From positions 1-41,066 of the IMG/VR virus record IMGVR_UViG_3300034682_000404: a stretch of DNA of 41,066 nt, one strand, 5' to 3'. The stretch is from a virus. The translations under genes and the position numbers were made by a program. This document shows, in pieces, positions 7,167-14,277 of the stretch. Each line of letters starts with the position of its first letter. The first letter of the stretch is position 1. The notes beneath the pieces are model-generated. The model did no database searches, was not told where the DNA came from, and was given only the letters and a program-made list of their open reading frames with translations.

Positions 7167-8939
7167 TTACACTGCACGCAAAGCGGGCTTGGGTTGTAAT
7201 TGTCGCGTCATCAGCTGAATCAGCTGCGCAAGGTCTGCTTCGGCCACCTCACCGGCAGCGGTTAGCCATTGGTTTTCTTCAGCACTCAGTGGCCGATCAA
7301 TCAGCTGCAACACAGCTGTTTTAAGCGCAATCCCCGAAAGCTTCTTGCTGACAGGCGCTTCAAAACCGGTTTGCACTTGCTCACCTTTCACTGGCATATA
7401 GGTAGGGTTGTAGGCATCCTGCAGGTGCGACAGCGCATCCAAACCGCCAAATGGCGCGGTTTTCTTCTGGCGGGCTTTGGTTATTTCGTCGTCGGTCAGG
7501 TTGGGGTACGCAGTGCGCAGCGCCGCTTTACGTTGTTCGTCCACTTGTGTATCTGCCACGCCTTTAAATTCGGCACCTATCACCGCAGAGCTGTCCACAA
7601 AACCATTGTGATCCATCGCCTCTGGCTTCACCTGGTGGCATTGCTCCTGATTCTGAAAGGTGCAATACACCAACATTTCGGCGTCATCGCTCATCACCAG
7701 CGGAGTGATCAGCACTTCAAGGCCCACATAAATGCCTGCTAAGCCGGTTAATGGATAGGTATGGCTGCGCTTAGTGCGGGGGTGGGTGGCGCTAATAGCC
7801 AGGTCTTTGCCCACTTTGCGGGTTTCTGGTTTATGGGTCAGCAACCAGCGGCAAACCTCTGGCGCTGGCAGTTCGCGCACTGTGGTGTACGAGCGAATGG
7901 TTTGCCAGTTCTCATAACGGGCCATACCGTGGCGGCCGTGGGTCGAGTCGTAACCAGGTATGGTGTTGGCGTTGTAAGCGTTCTGCCAGGCTTCAGCTTT
8001 CTGGTTCAGCTCTTCAACGCTGTGCACCGGCTCTAGCAAAATACGGCTTTCAAACAGCTTCTCTACCAGGTTGTTGGCGTTTTCTACCTGGCCTTTGGCT
8101 CTGGCGTTCTTTGCTTTGTGATCCAGCAGGGTAATATTCAAAGCCCTTACGGCACGCTTTACCGCAATACTTTGGTTGGCACTGCCTTTGTCCATCAGCA
8201 GTATTTCTGGCAAGCCACGCATAGGGCAGCGGCTATCGTTATGTTCGCCCCAGGCCCATAGTAAGAATTGATACAACAGCATGCTGCTTTCACCAGCAGC
8301 CTCAAAGTAGCGAAACCGAATGGTACCGCTACAGTGATCGGTCATCACATAACGCCATACCCGAAGGTTGGCTACTTTCTCAAGGTTCTGCGGTTTGTTT
8401 TTATAAAAGTCGTCATCATCCATAAATTTCTGGATTTTGCCGCTGCGCCCAGGCGGGTAGTACAGGAGGCACAGCGACGGATCCACCTGGTGCACGTGGT
8501 TGGGGTAAAGGCTTTTTAAGTGAATATGCGCAGTAGGGGCCGCCAACTGCTTTGCAGTGGCTTGCCTGTCGCGCAGAACACGGCGCAGCGTGCTATTGCT
8601 GCAGTCGATGGTGTGGCCATTGGCACTTAAAATGCTGGCGGCGTTGGGCAGCTCCATAATCTGCTTACCGTTGGCACGGGTACCCGTAGCCAGCAATGCT
8701 GCAGCGTGGGCAATAGTGGTTTCGTCCAGGCTGGTGGTGCCGGCATCAGAGCGTTTTTTCCGGCCACTGGTCCAGCCCAGTGCTTTTAGCTCACGGTAAA
8801 ACTTGTCTTTGCTCCAGGCCAGCTGCTGCTGAACCTCGGCCAAAATAGTATTCTTTTCACCGTGCTTGGCGCTTTCCAGGCGCTGGGCAAACATCAGTAT
8901 CAACTGGCTTTGTGCAACATTGGCAGATAGCTCAAACAT
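7167..8939 (-). CDS. Mu/TnsB-type DDE transposase
   Basis: A 590-residue transposase with an rve-type catalytic core. The three acidic residues are visible: D153 in HQVDPS, D250 in LLMDKGSAN and E286 in GQVENANN. The 35-residue spacing between the last two is classic for D,D-35-E enzymes. N-terminal helix-turn-helix regions for end binding precede the core, and a beta-barrel and Mu-type C-terminal region follow. It should cut and join the phage ends during replicative transposition. ATG 8939 is the start because GGAGG lies five bases upstream; a frame 24 codons longer would overlap the preceding gene. It is followed by the MuB-like ATPase. Confidence 0.93.
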   Translation of the reverse strand: MFELSANVAQSQLILMFAQRLESAKHGEKNTILAEVQQQLAWSKDKFYRELKALGWTSGRKKRSDAGTTSLDETTIAHAAALLATGTRANGKQIMELPNAASILSANGHTIDCSNSTLRRVLRDRQATAKQLAAPTAHIHLKSLYPNHVHQVDPSLCLLYYPPGRSGKIQKFMDDDDFYKNKPQNLEKVANLRVWRYVMTDHCSGTIRFRYFEAAGESSMLLYQFLLWAWGEHNDSRCPMRGLPEILLMDKGSANQSIAVKRAVRALNITLLDHKAKNARAKGQVENANNLVEKLFESRILLEPVHSVEELNQKAEAWQNAYNANTIPGYDSTHGRHGMARYENWQTIRSYTTVRELPAPEVCRWLLTHKPETRKVGKDLAISATHPRTKRSHTYPLTGLAGIYVGLEVLITPLVMSDDAEMLVYCTFQNQEQCHQVKPEAMDHNGFVDSSAVIGAEFKGVADTQVDEQRKAALRTAYPNLTDDEITKARQKKTAPFGGLDALSHLQDAYNPTYMPVKGEQVQTGFEAPVSKKLSGIALKTAVLQLIDRPLSAEENQWLTAAGEVAEADLAQLIQLMTRQLQPKPALRAV

Positions 8940-8940
8940 A

Positions 8941-10167
8941 TCAGCCTCCAACCTTGGCGCTTGCTGCCAGCTGTTCCAGCACCTGCACAGCTGGTTTGGC
9001 TTTTTGTGCATAGCCTTTGAACATCAGCTCAGTGTCTTGCCAAAAGTCGGCCACATCTTCTGCCAGGCTGCGGCTGGTGGTGTACATTGCACCTGCCATG
9101 TAATCCATGGCGGCATGGTAAACAGAGCTGTCTGCACCAAATACGTCGTCTGAATCTGCTTCAGTTATTTTGTTTCTAATCACCATCAGCTTGTTTAAGC
9201 GCTGCAGTATTTCGCCTTCCAATGTGGCCACGCTCAGCACTAAAGAGCTGACATCACTTTTCCAGGCTTCGGGGTTAAACTTGCGGCTGGCTATGTCTTC
9301 TTTAAACTGATTGGCTTCGGCCTGTGCTTCATCACGCATCTGGCGGGCAACTTTAAGCGATTTATCCAGCTCTTCCTTTTCGCCTTTCAGTGCCTTCAGT
9401 TCTTTTTGGTGCTTTGCGTTTAAATCATCAATCAGCTCACGCAGCGCGTCTTTATCGCCTAAATCTACCGCTTCGTTTTCAATCACCAGTTGTTGCTGTT
9501 CTTCGGGAAGCTGGCGCAACTTACGCAGTTCGCGGTAGCCCAGTCCGATTTTTTGGCTGGCTTCAAAGAATTCTTCACCGAGTTGATTTAGGTTGAGAAG
9601 TCGATCATCTACAGTAGCTCTCGGAATGTTTAATTTACGCACGCAAAACTCGTCCCAACTGCTAACGGTTAGCAGTTCTTCGTTTTGATCCCTGTAGACC
9701 AAACCCTTATAGCTCTTGGTTTCCTTGATTTTTTGAATGATCTTCAAACTGCTAACGGTTAGCAGTTTGTTGATGAAATCAAATGCTTCGATCTGGCCGA
9801 TCTCCCGCATCACTTCTTCCATTTTTGCCATTACTTCTTTGGTATTAATCACGGCCTTTTGCTGGTCGTGGCTGAGTGGGGCGGTATCAGTGGTACTCAT
9901 AGTGGTCTGTTGCTCCATAGCCTGTGCCTCTATTACTTTTTGTGCTTCTGCTGGCTGCTCAGGTAAACGGTTGTCACCTGTATGTTTGTTTGGGCGATCC
10001 CATAGGTCGTCGGCCTCTACAGCTGCTTGTGCTGCATCCGCAAGTTTCTTTTTCCAGCGCAGCTCTGCCTTTGTAGGTTTTTGTTCTGCAGCTACCTCTG
10101 CTGCAAACAACTCGGCGTCAACATCACCAAAAGCGTCTTCATCGATGTGCAGTTCGTCGTTCGCCAT
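8941..10167 (-). CDS. Putative DNA-binding coiled-coil protein of the transposition operon
   Basis: A 408-residue protein directly upstream of the transposase. The N-terminus (1-120) is acidic and A/Q-rich. Residues about 170-225 (WDEFCVRKLNIPRATVDDRL, then YRELRKLRQLPEEQQQ) resemble the helix-turn-helix part of ParB/KorB-like proteins, and 245-292 is a charged coiled coil. The hexapeptide LLTVSS occurs twice (135-140 and 165-170) because a perfect DNA palindrome is embedded twice in the gene. I do not recognise a named family. A site-specific DNA-binding role is inferred from the helix-turn-helix and the palindromes, and no nuclease motif is seen. Confidence 0.6.
   Translation of the reverse strand: MANDELHIDEDAFGDVDAELFAAEVAAEQKPTKAELRWKKKLADAAQAAVEADDLWDRPNKHTGDNRLPEQPAEAQKVIEAQAMEQQTTMSTTDTAPLSHDQQKAVINTKEVMAKMEEVMREIGQIEAFDFINKLLTVSSLKIIQKIKETKSYKGLVYRDQNEELLTVSSWDEFCVRKLNIPRATVDDRLLNLNQLGEEFFEASQKIGLGYRELRKLRQLPEEQQQLVIENEAVDLGDKDALRELIDDLNAKHQKELKALKGEKEELDKSLKVARQMRDEAQAEANQFKEDIASRKFNPEAWKSDVSSLVLSVATLEGEILQRLNKLMVIRNKITEADSDDVFGADSSVYHAAMDYMAGAMYTTSRSLAEDVADFWQDTELMFKGYAQKAKPAVQVLEQLAASAKVGG
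9657..9677. repeat. Intragenic palindrome, copy 1
   Basis: The core CTGCTAACGGTTAGCAG is a perfect palindrome extended by AA and TT to 21 bp (10-bp arms around a central G). It lies in the coding sequence of the 408-residue DNA-binding protein and encodes LLTVSS. A second copy has its centre exactly 90 bp away. I found no other copy in the window. Confidence 0.85.
9745..9769. repeat. Intragenic palindrome, copy 2
   Basis: The same CTGCTAACGGTTAGCAG core as copy 1, with symmetry extending to 25 bp (12-bp arms around a central G at 9757). It again encodes LLTVSS in the same frame. Flanking sequence outside the palindrome is not shared with copy 1, so this is a repeated site and not a duplicated gene segment. 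Confidence 0.85.
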
Positions 10168-10179
10168 AACGCAACGTCC

Positions 10180-10491
10180 TTACAGAAACTTGCTGTAGTT
10201 AGTTACGTCTTGCTGCAGTTGCAGCTGAGACTGTTCCAGGTGCACCCGCACTGTATTGCTGATGCGCACAAACGCATGGCCTAAACGCCAGCGGTTGTCG
10301 TCCCAGCTACAGCGTTCTGCAAAGCCTTCCTCTTTTAAATTGGTCAGGTCGCGCAGTACTTGCGATGGTGTTGTTTCCAACAGTTCGGCTAACTCAGAAC
10401 AGGTTTTACCTGTGGTTTCGCAACCGGCTAATTGTTTGGTTAAGCGCAGTACTCGGCAAATTTGGTTAGATAAATATTGGCTTTCAGACAT
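10180..10491 (-). CDS. Winged-helix regulator, early operon
   Basis: A 103-residue protein with an IclR-like winged helix. A first helix (NQICRVLRLTKQLAGC) is followed by a helix-turn-helix KTCSELAELLETTPSQVLRD and then a wing (EEGFAERCSWDDNRWRLG). A C-terminal amphipathic helix rich in Q and L could mediate dimerisation. ATG 10491 is chosen because GGAG stands upstream at normal distance; it overlaps the end of the preceding gene by eight bases. It is probably a phage regulator or accessory DNA-binding protein; the target is unknown. Confidence 0.65.
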   Translation of the reverse strand: MSESQYLSNQICRVLRLTKQLAGCETTGKTCSELAELLETTPSQVLRDLTNLKEEGFAERCSWDDNRWRLGHAFVRISNTVRVHLEQSQLQLQQDVTNYSKFL

Positions 10492-10969
10492 GGCCGCTCT
10501 CCGGAAATAGGTTGAGTTCAGGTTGCAAATGCTTTTGTGCCTCAAGGCGGTGGTAGGCGAGGTTTTCCATCAGTACTGTTAAGTGGTCGACTACTTCTTG
10601 CTGGCTGCATTCACCGGCCTGCAGCGACAGCAGCTTGCCCATCACTGCAGTGCAAAATAGGTTCAGTTGCACCAGAGCTTTGTGTTCGGCTTTGCGACCA
10701 CGTGGCATAGGTACCAACAGGTAGTTCATGCTGTGGGCTAAGTACTGCAATGGGTAAGTGCGGTGACAGGCTTCCATGAAAGGGATCAGCAAGTTCACTG
10801 GCATGCTGGCATCGCCTAAGTACTTGTACAGGCTGTCAGGGGTACGGCCTAAACGGTCTGCAATACGCGGCACGCTTAACTGTTTGGTGTCAATGCCAAA
10901 TTCTTTGGTGAGCTGCAGGCTCTCTGTTAGTGATCGGGGGATCACCTGGTTCCAATTCCGCTTGTTCAT
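10484..10969 (-). CDS. Phage helix-turn-helix protein, CII-like style
   Basis: A 161-residue protein. Residues 30-70 (SVPRIADRLGRTPDSLYKYL, then VNLLIPFMEACH) have the look of a helix-turn-helix of the phage CII/regulatory type, followed by a helical C-terminal half. The start at ATG 10969 overlaps the stop of the preceding gene (ATGA). In BcepMu-like phages small DNA-binding proteins fill the stretch between the gp16-like regulator and the transposase. The function is inferred only from the fold pattern. Confidence 0.6.
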   Translation of the reverse strand: MNKRNWNQVIPRSLTESLQLTKEFGIDTKQLSVPRIADRLGRTPDSLYKYLGDASMPVNLLIPFMEACHRTYPLQYLAHSMNYLLVPMPRGRKAEHKALVQLNLFCTAVMGKLLSLQAGECSQQEVVDHLTVLMENLAYHRLEAQKHLQPELNLFPESGHV

Positions 10970-11322
10970 TGGAAGATCCCCACGGTCACGTCCATCCAAA
11001 AATACAGGTTGTTTGGAACTGATTTCGGAACCATGCTGACTTCCGAAATTTGCTCACCAAAGGCCAACACAAAATGCGACCCAACCCATACACGAATGAA
11101 TTGCCGGTAACTGAACAGCTGCGGCTGTGGCTTGGCCTGCCAGCCAATAGTGCTGCCAGTGGCGCAAGCCAAAAAATTGATATTGCACAAGTACGAGCGT
11201 TGGTTTTGCAGTTGTGCCAACTGCGAAGTAGTAGCCGTAACAGCTGGGTTGGGGTGCTGCTGTTTAGTCGCGATCCCGTTCTGCTGCAGCTGGTGTTGTG
11301 GTTTAACTGGTGTTGTGAACAT
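10966..11322 (-). CDS. Hypothetical early protein, 118 residues
   Basis: This frame has a strong ribosome binding site (AGGAG seven bases before ATG 11322) and ends in an ATGA overlap with the next gene, so it fits the leftward operon exactly. The first 40 residues are Q/T/P-rich. The rest is mixed and hydrophobic with several aromatic residues. A competing frame on the + strand covers the same DNA but has no operon context. No family recognised. The unusual composition keeps the call moderate. Confidence 0.5.
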   Translation of the reverse strand: MFTTPVKPQHQLQQNGIATKQQHPNPAVTATTSQLAQLQNQRSYLCNINFLACATGSTIGWQAKPQPQLFSYRQFIRVWVGSHFVLAFGEQISEVSMVPKSVPNNLYFWMDVTVGIFQ

Positions 11323-11384
11323 AAGCCGACTCCTGGCCTTCCTTTAACAATGAATGCGTTGCTGGAACAGTGGTTGTTGACCCC

Positions 11385-11657
11385 TTATGAGGCGAGTAGC
11401 TGTTGCAGCGTGGCTTGTTTTTCGGCTTTGGCTTTGCCAGACGGCAGGCGGGTTCGGGCGTATGAAGGTACATCCGGAAACAAATCGGTTACAGGGGTAC
11501 CAAGCACTTTTGCTATGGCATCAGCTGCAGGTTTAGATATACCTCTGCGGTAAATCACGTTGGATAAAACATTGGGGTGGCATTCAATTGCTTCAGCAAT
11601 CATGGCAAGCGAAAAACCTTTGGCATGTAAGGCTTGCTTAATTTCCTGACCATTCAT
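11385..11657 (-). CDS. Ner/BcepMu gp16-like DNA-binding regulator
   Basis: A 90-residue first gene of the early operon. The segment GFSLAMIAEAIECHPNVLSN (about 14-33), followed by AADAIAKVLGTPVTDLFPD, is the lambda-repressor-like helix-turn-helix typical of Ner/Nlp and BcepMu gp16-type proteins. In Mu, Ner turns down both the early and the repressor promoters after induction. AGAGG lies eight bases before the ATG, and the divergent repressor lies across a 133-bp intergenic region holding the likely operators. Confidence 0.8.
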   Translation of the reverse strand: MNGQEIKQALHAKGFSLAMIAEAIECHPNVLSNVIYRRGISKPAADAIAKVLGTPVTDLFPDVPSYARTRLPSGKAKAEKQATLQQLLAS

Positions 11658-11699
11658 AAGATAAACCTCTTGTAAGTGTTTCAGTTTGTTTAACAGGTG

Positions 11700-11717
11700 G
11701 CAGTGTTACAGCACTGC
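11700..11717. promoter_or_regulatory. Candidate downstream operator in the early leader
   Basis: GCAGTG-N6-CACTGC is an 18-bp inverted repeat in the untranslated leader of the leftward operon, between the early promoter and the Ner-like start. Its spacing of about 18 bp suits a helix-turn-helix dimer such as Ner or the repressor. No binding data can be inferred beyond position and symmetry. Confidence 0.5.
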
Positions 11718-11737
11718 TTTGTATTCGGTGTGAATTG

Positions 11738-11766
11738 ATTATTGTGCAGATATCTGCTCATGTCAA
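11738..11766 (-). promoter_or_regulatory. Early (leftward) sigma-70 promoter
   Basis: On the - strand a perfect -35 box TTGACA (11761-11766) is followed after exactly 17 bp by AATAAT (11738-11743), five of six to consensus. Transcription would start near 11731, giving a leader of about 70 nt before the Ner-like gene and driving the whole leftward operon. It is the strongest promoter match in the window. Confidence 0.85.
11746..11757. promoter_or_regulatory. Candidate repressor operator in the early promoter spacer
   Basis: The perfect palindrome GCAGATATCTGC lies between the -35 and -10 boxes of the leftward promoter, where a bound repressor would exclude RNA polymerase. Nearby, TGCTCATG occurs at 11755-11762 and again at 11786-11793, 31 bp apart (about three helical turns), and AATTG recurs several times. 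This fits a multi-site operator shared by both divergent promoters. Confidence 0.6.
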
Positions 11767-11779
11767 TTGAAATTGTTTG

Positions 11780-11793
11780 GATAATTGCTCATG
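11780..11793 (+). promoter_or_regulatory. Probable leaderless start of the repressor mRNA
   Basis: GATAAT (11780-11785) matches the -10 consensus at five of six positions and ends five bases before the repressor ATG at 11791. A transcript from it would begin at or next to the A of the ATG. There is no Shine-Dalgarno sequence at a usable distance and no good -35 box. Lambda cI transcribed from PRM is the known precedent for a leaderless repressor mRNA. Confidence 0.4.
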
Positions 11794-12192
11794 ATAGGTT
11801 CTCGCCTTCGCGAGGAGCGTGAACGCCTTGCTCTTAATCAGGAGTCATTCGCAGAGTTGGCTGGTGCAAAACGCAGAACTTTGGTTGATTGGGAAAAAGG
11901 TGTTTCTTCTCCTACGGCTGTTCAACTTCAAGCACTAAGCAGTTCAGGAGTTGATATTCAGTATGTTGTTGTTGGCGTGAGATCGGTTCAGGCGCTTGCT
12001 CCTCGGGAAATGTTTTTGTTGGAGTCATTTATTAATGCGTCTGAAGAGCTGAAAAATGCTGCATTAAATGTATTAACTGGTGGGCAAGCGTCTAAATACA
12101 GCAATGTGTTTCACGGCAACGTGGGACAGGTTGCTAAATTTGAAAGTGGGTCGGCAGCTAGTTTTGAGTTTTTTGGCGATAAAAAGAAGTAA
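11791..12192 (+). CDS. XRE-family phage repressor
   Basis: A 133-residue protein with an N-terminal Xre/Cro-type helix-turn-helix (about 3-60: GSRLREERERLALNQESFAE, then KRRTLVDWEKGVSSPT). It is divergent from the early operon, the standard place for the lysogeny repressor. There is no S24 autoprotease domain, so induction would not be by LexA-like self-cleavage. The C-terminus (105-119) carries NVFHGNVGQVAKFES, which matches the start of the next protein. A TTG two codons upstream is possible, but ATG 11791 fits the Xre N-terminus and the -10 position better. Confidence 0.8.
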   Translation: MIGSRLREERERLALNQESFAELAGAKRRTLVDWEKGVSSPTAVQLQALSSSGVDIQYVVVGVRSVQALAPREMFLLESFINASEELKNAALNVLTGGQASKYSNVFHGNVGQVAKFESGSAASFEFFGDKKK

Positions 12193-12224
12193 GCAGGGTT
12201 GTACAACAATAAAGGGAGTTTGCT

Positions 12225-13022
12225 TTGGGTGATAACGTGTTTCATGCACCTGTAGGTGCAGTTATTCAAGCTGAGAATGTTCAGGTTACTGTCTACCCTA
12301 ACGGTATAAGTAATTGCGATCCCAGAGAACCTGAAGAAATTGCTAACGACAAGCTGGATTACAACGCTGACAGCCAAATTACAGCTTTATATACTAAATG
12401 GGGGCTGTATCGAACTTTTTTTCGAATGACTGTATCTAGGATAAAATACGGGCCTGCTCTTATAACAACGTCCGCGGTAGGATTGGTTTTGGCGTTGTTA
12501 GATATATATGTTTTACACTCAATGTTTCTGCAAGTTATTGGAACAGTGATGGCAGCTTTTCCTATTGCTTACTTGACCCAAAAAATTAACCGAATTTATG
12601 GCCATCTTAAAAAGTCTTACGGATTGCGCTGGTGCCAATCTAAGCCTCTAATGCTGATCCGGTGGAGTGAGTTTTCTGCCGAGTTAAGGTGTGTAGTGCC
12701 AAACTACCAAGTAGTTGTGAAAGATCTTCTCATCGAGTTTGATAAAAAAAACCGTTTAGGCTCTGCGCCAGCAGCTAAGGGTTGGTTAGTTGGCATGTTG
12801 GTAATTACGATGATTAGTCTTGTTCTGTGGTTTTCAGCGATCTTACTCAATCAAAAACACGAAATATTTGGTGTGGCTTTAGTCGTTTTTACAGCAGTAT
12901 CCGCTGCGATAGGAATTAGCTACATTGGTGATTTGCATAAAATTAGAAAACAGAAAGAGCTCGTTCATTGGCTTGAATGGATCTTAGAAGACGATAAAAA
13001 AGCGAATAGCAAAAGGAGTTGA
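12225..13022 (+). CDS. Four-helix inner-membrane protein of the immunity region
   Basis: A 265-residue protein starting at TTG, chosen because GGGAG lies six bases upstream and no ATG fits. The N-terminus has NVFHAPVGAVIQAEN (residues 4-18), aligning with the repressor C-terminus at N, V, F, H, V, G, V and E. Transmembrane helices are at about 77-97, 100-118, 187-208 and 213-234, in two hairpins around a cytoplasmic segment of about 65 residues. It lies 32 bp after the repressor and probably shares its transcript, so it would be made in the lysogen. A superinfection-exclusion or signalling role is inference. No named family recognised. Confidence 0.7.
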   Translation: MGDNVFHAPVGAVIQAENVQVTVYPNGISNCDPREPEEIANDKLDYNADSQITALYTKWGLYRTFFRMTVSRIKYGPALITTSAVGLVLALLDIYVLHSMFLQVIGTVMAAFPIAYLTQKINRIYGHLKKSYGLRWCQSKPLMLIRWSEFSAELRCVVPNYQVVVKDLLIEFDKKNRLGSAPAAKGWLVGMLVITMISLVLWFSAILLNQKHEIFGVALVVFTAVSAAIGISYIGDLHKIRKQKELVHWLEWILEDDKKANSKRS

Positions 13023-13023
13023 T

Positions 13024-14046
13024 ATGCGTATTAAAAGTGCGAGCTTATTCGGTGCAACACTATTATCCCTGACGTTTATAAGTGGTTGCGCAGGTGGCGG
13101 TGTTGGCGGTCTTACAGGTGCTACGATGTGTGCAGCTGGTTATTGTGCTTCTGAAGAACCAGAAAAGGTGCTTAGTTCTAATGGTACTTGTGAATACGAA
13201 AATATTAAACAAGCTGAATTTCGAATCGCTAATGGACAAGGTGCGTTTGTTAAGTATGCAGCCTTGTTTGATAAAGGCAGAAAACGTCTTTATCAAACCC
13301 CCGAAAGCTCTTACATACCCTTGTTAACTCAGAATTTTAAAGTAATCGGTATTGATGCGGTAACAGTCGAGACAGAAAATGCTGCAAGAACTGGCTACAA
13401 TTATGAAGACATTGAGCTTGGCGGCCAGTTGTATAAATTGAACAAAAGCTATTCTACAAAAGTGTTAACACAAAACTGTTCAGTTTTTTATCTAAGTATG
13501 TCACCCACGGACATCAAATTAGGCCTTGAACTCGCTGATGGAAGCACTATTCCCGCAAGTGAATACTCCTCATTTTATGGCTCTGGCAGCTTGAGTCGCT
13601 TATCACTCAATCCAGTCGTTACCTACGACAATTTTGAAAAACTGTATAAAGTTGAGACCCCCATTTTTGACGAGATGGTGCTGCGAGGGACCGTAATTGA
13701 GGCAACTGGAAAAGAGATCGCTTTGCAAATTTATACCACTGTAAGTTTCAGTGGCGACTGGGCCAATATAGACCGAGCTTTTAGCGCCAGCGGCGATCAA
13801 TTAACAGTGACTCGTATTAAATCAGACCCAGATTGCTCAGGCACTAGTCTAGGATTGCCTTGTATTTTGAATGAGACCGTTGGTGTTAACCTCACTCGCC
13901 AGTTTTTAGAACGGCATAAATCAGGGGTAGAGATAAAGCTTAGTGGCCAAAAAAGCACGGTCGTTTATGTGCCTGGGCCTCTTATTGTTGCATTAGTGAC
14001 CGGCTTGGACGATGCTCAACAGAAAATTAAAAATGGAAACCATTAA
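13024..14046 (+). CDS. Putative lipoprotein of the immunity region
   Basis: A 340-residue protein with a signal peptide (basic MRIK, then a hydrophobic core) ending in the lipobox ISGC with the modified cysteine at residue 22. A glycine-rich stretch follows, as in many outer-membrane lipoproteins. The mature part is mixed, with scattered cysteines and a beta-rich look; no domain recognised. AAGGAG precedes the ATG, and the gene follows the membrane protein after one base, so the two are probably co-expressed. Phage-coded lipoproteins are known to block receptors or DNA entry of related phages; that role here is only a possibility. Confidence 0.7.
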   Translation: MRIKSASLFGATLLSLTFISGCAGGGVGGLTGATMCAAGYCASEEPEKVLSSNGTCEYENIKQAEFRIANGQGAFVKYAALFDKGRKRLYQTPESSYIPLLTQNFKVIGIDAVTVETENAARTGYNYEDIELGGQLYKLNKSYSTKVLTQNCSVFYLSMSPTDIKLGLELADGSTIPASEYSSFYGSGSLSRLSLNPVVTYDNFEKLYKVETPIFDEMVLRGTVIEATGKEIALQIYTTVSFSGDWANIDRAFSASGDQLTVTRIKSDPDCSGTSLGLPCILNETVGVNLTRQFLERHKSGVEIKLSGQKSTVVYVPGPLIVALVTGLDDAQQKIKNGNH

Positions 14047-14047
14047 T

Positions 14048-14185
14048 ATGACAAGGTTCTTATTTGTCGCATTTACATTCTTTTCTGCCAGTTGTTTGGC
14101 TGGTGGTGGAACTGATTGGCCGGATCCTCCAGTGCATTATTTCGGAGGCGGCGCAGATTGGCCCGATCCGCCAGCCAACGCATAA
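14048..14185 (+). CDS. Tiny exported peptide with repeated DWPDPP motif
   Basis: A 45-residue frame. MTRFLFVAFTFFSASCLA is a good signal peptide, leaving a mature peptide of about 27 residues with two near-copies of GGG(T/A)DWPDPP separated by VHYF. The exact internal repeat and signal sequence argue that it is a gene despite its size. It begins two bases after the lipoprotein stop. The Shine-Dalgarno sequence is weak (GGA about 11 bases away), so it may be translated by coupling. Function unknown; an envelope-acting peptide is a guess. Confidence 0.5.
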   Translation: MTRFLFVAFTFFSASCLAGGGTDWPDPPVHYFGGGADWPDPPANA

Positions 14186-14277
14186 CGTTGTTTCTATAAA
14201 ATAAACTGATGACGAACATGGAATGTTGGTATAGAGTTTAGGGTACAAGCGAGCACACGCTGAAATGGAGGTCAGGT

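Noticed and set aside
11050-11553. A rightward frame of 167 codons opposite the early operon
   Set aside because: It overlaps the well-supported Ner-like gene and an opposite-strand frame with AGGAG and an ATGA junction, and its own start lacks a convincing ribosome binding site or operon context.
14060-14248. A leftward frame of 62 codons opposite the small exported peptide
   Set aside because: It has no conserved features and no operon on that strand here; the + strand frame has a signal peptide and an internal repeat.
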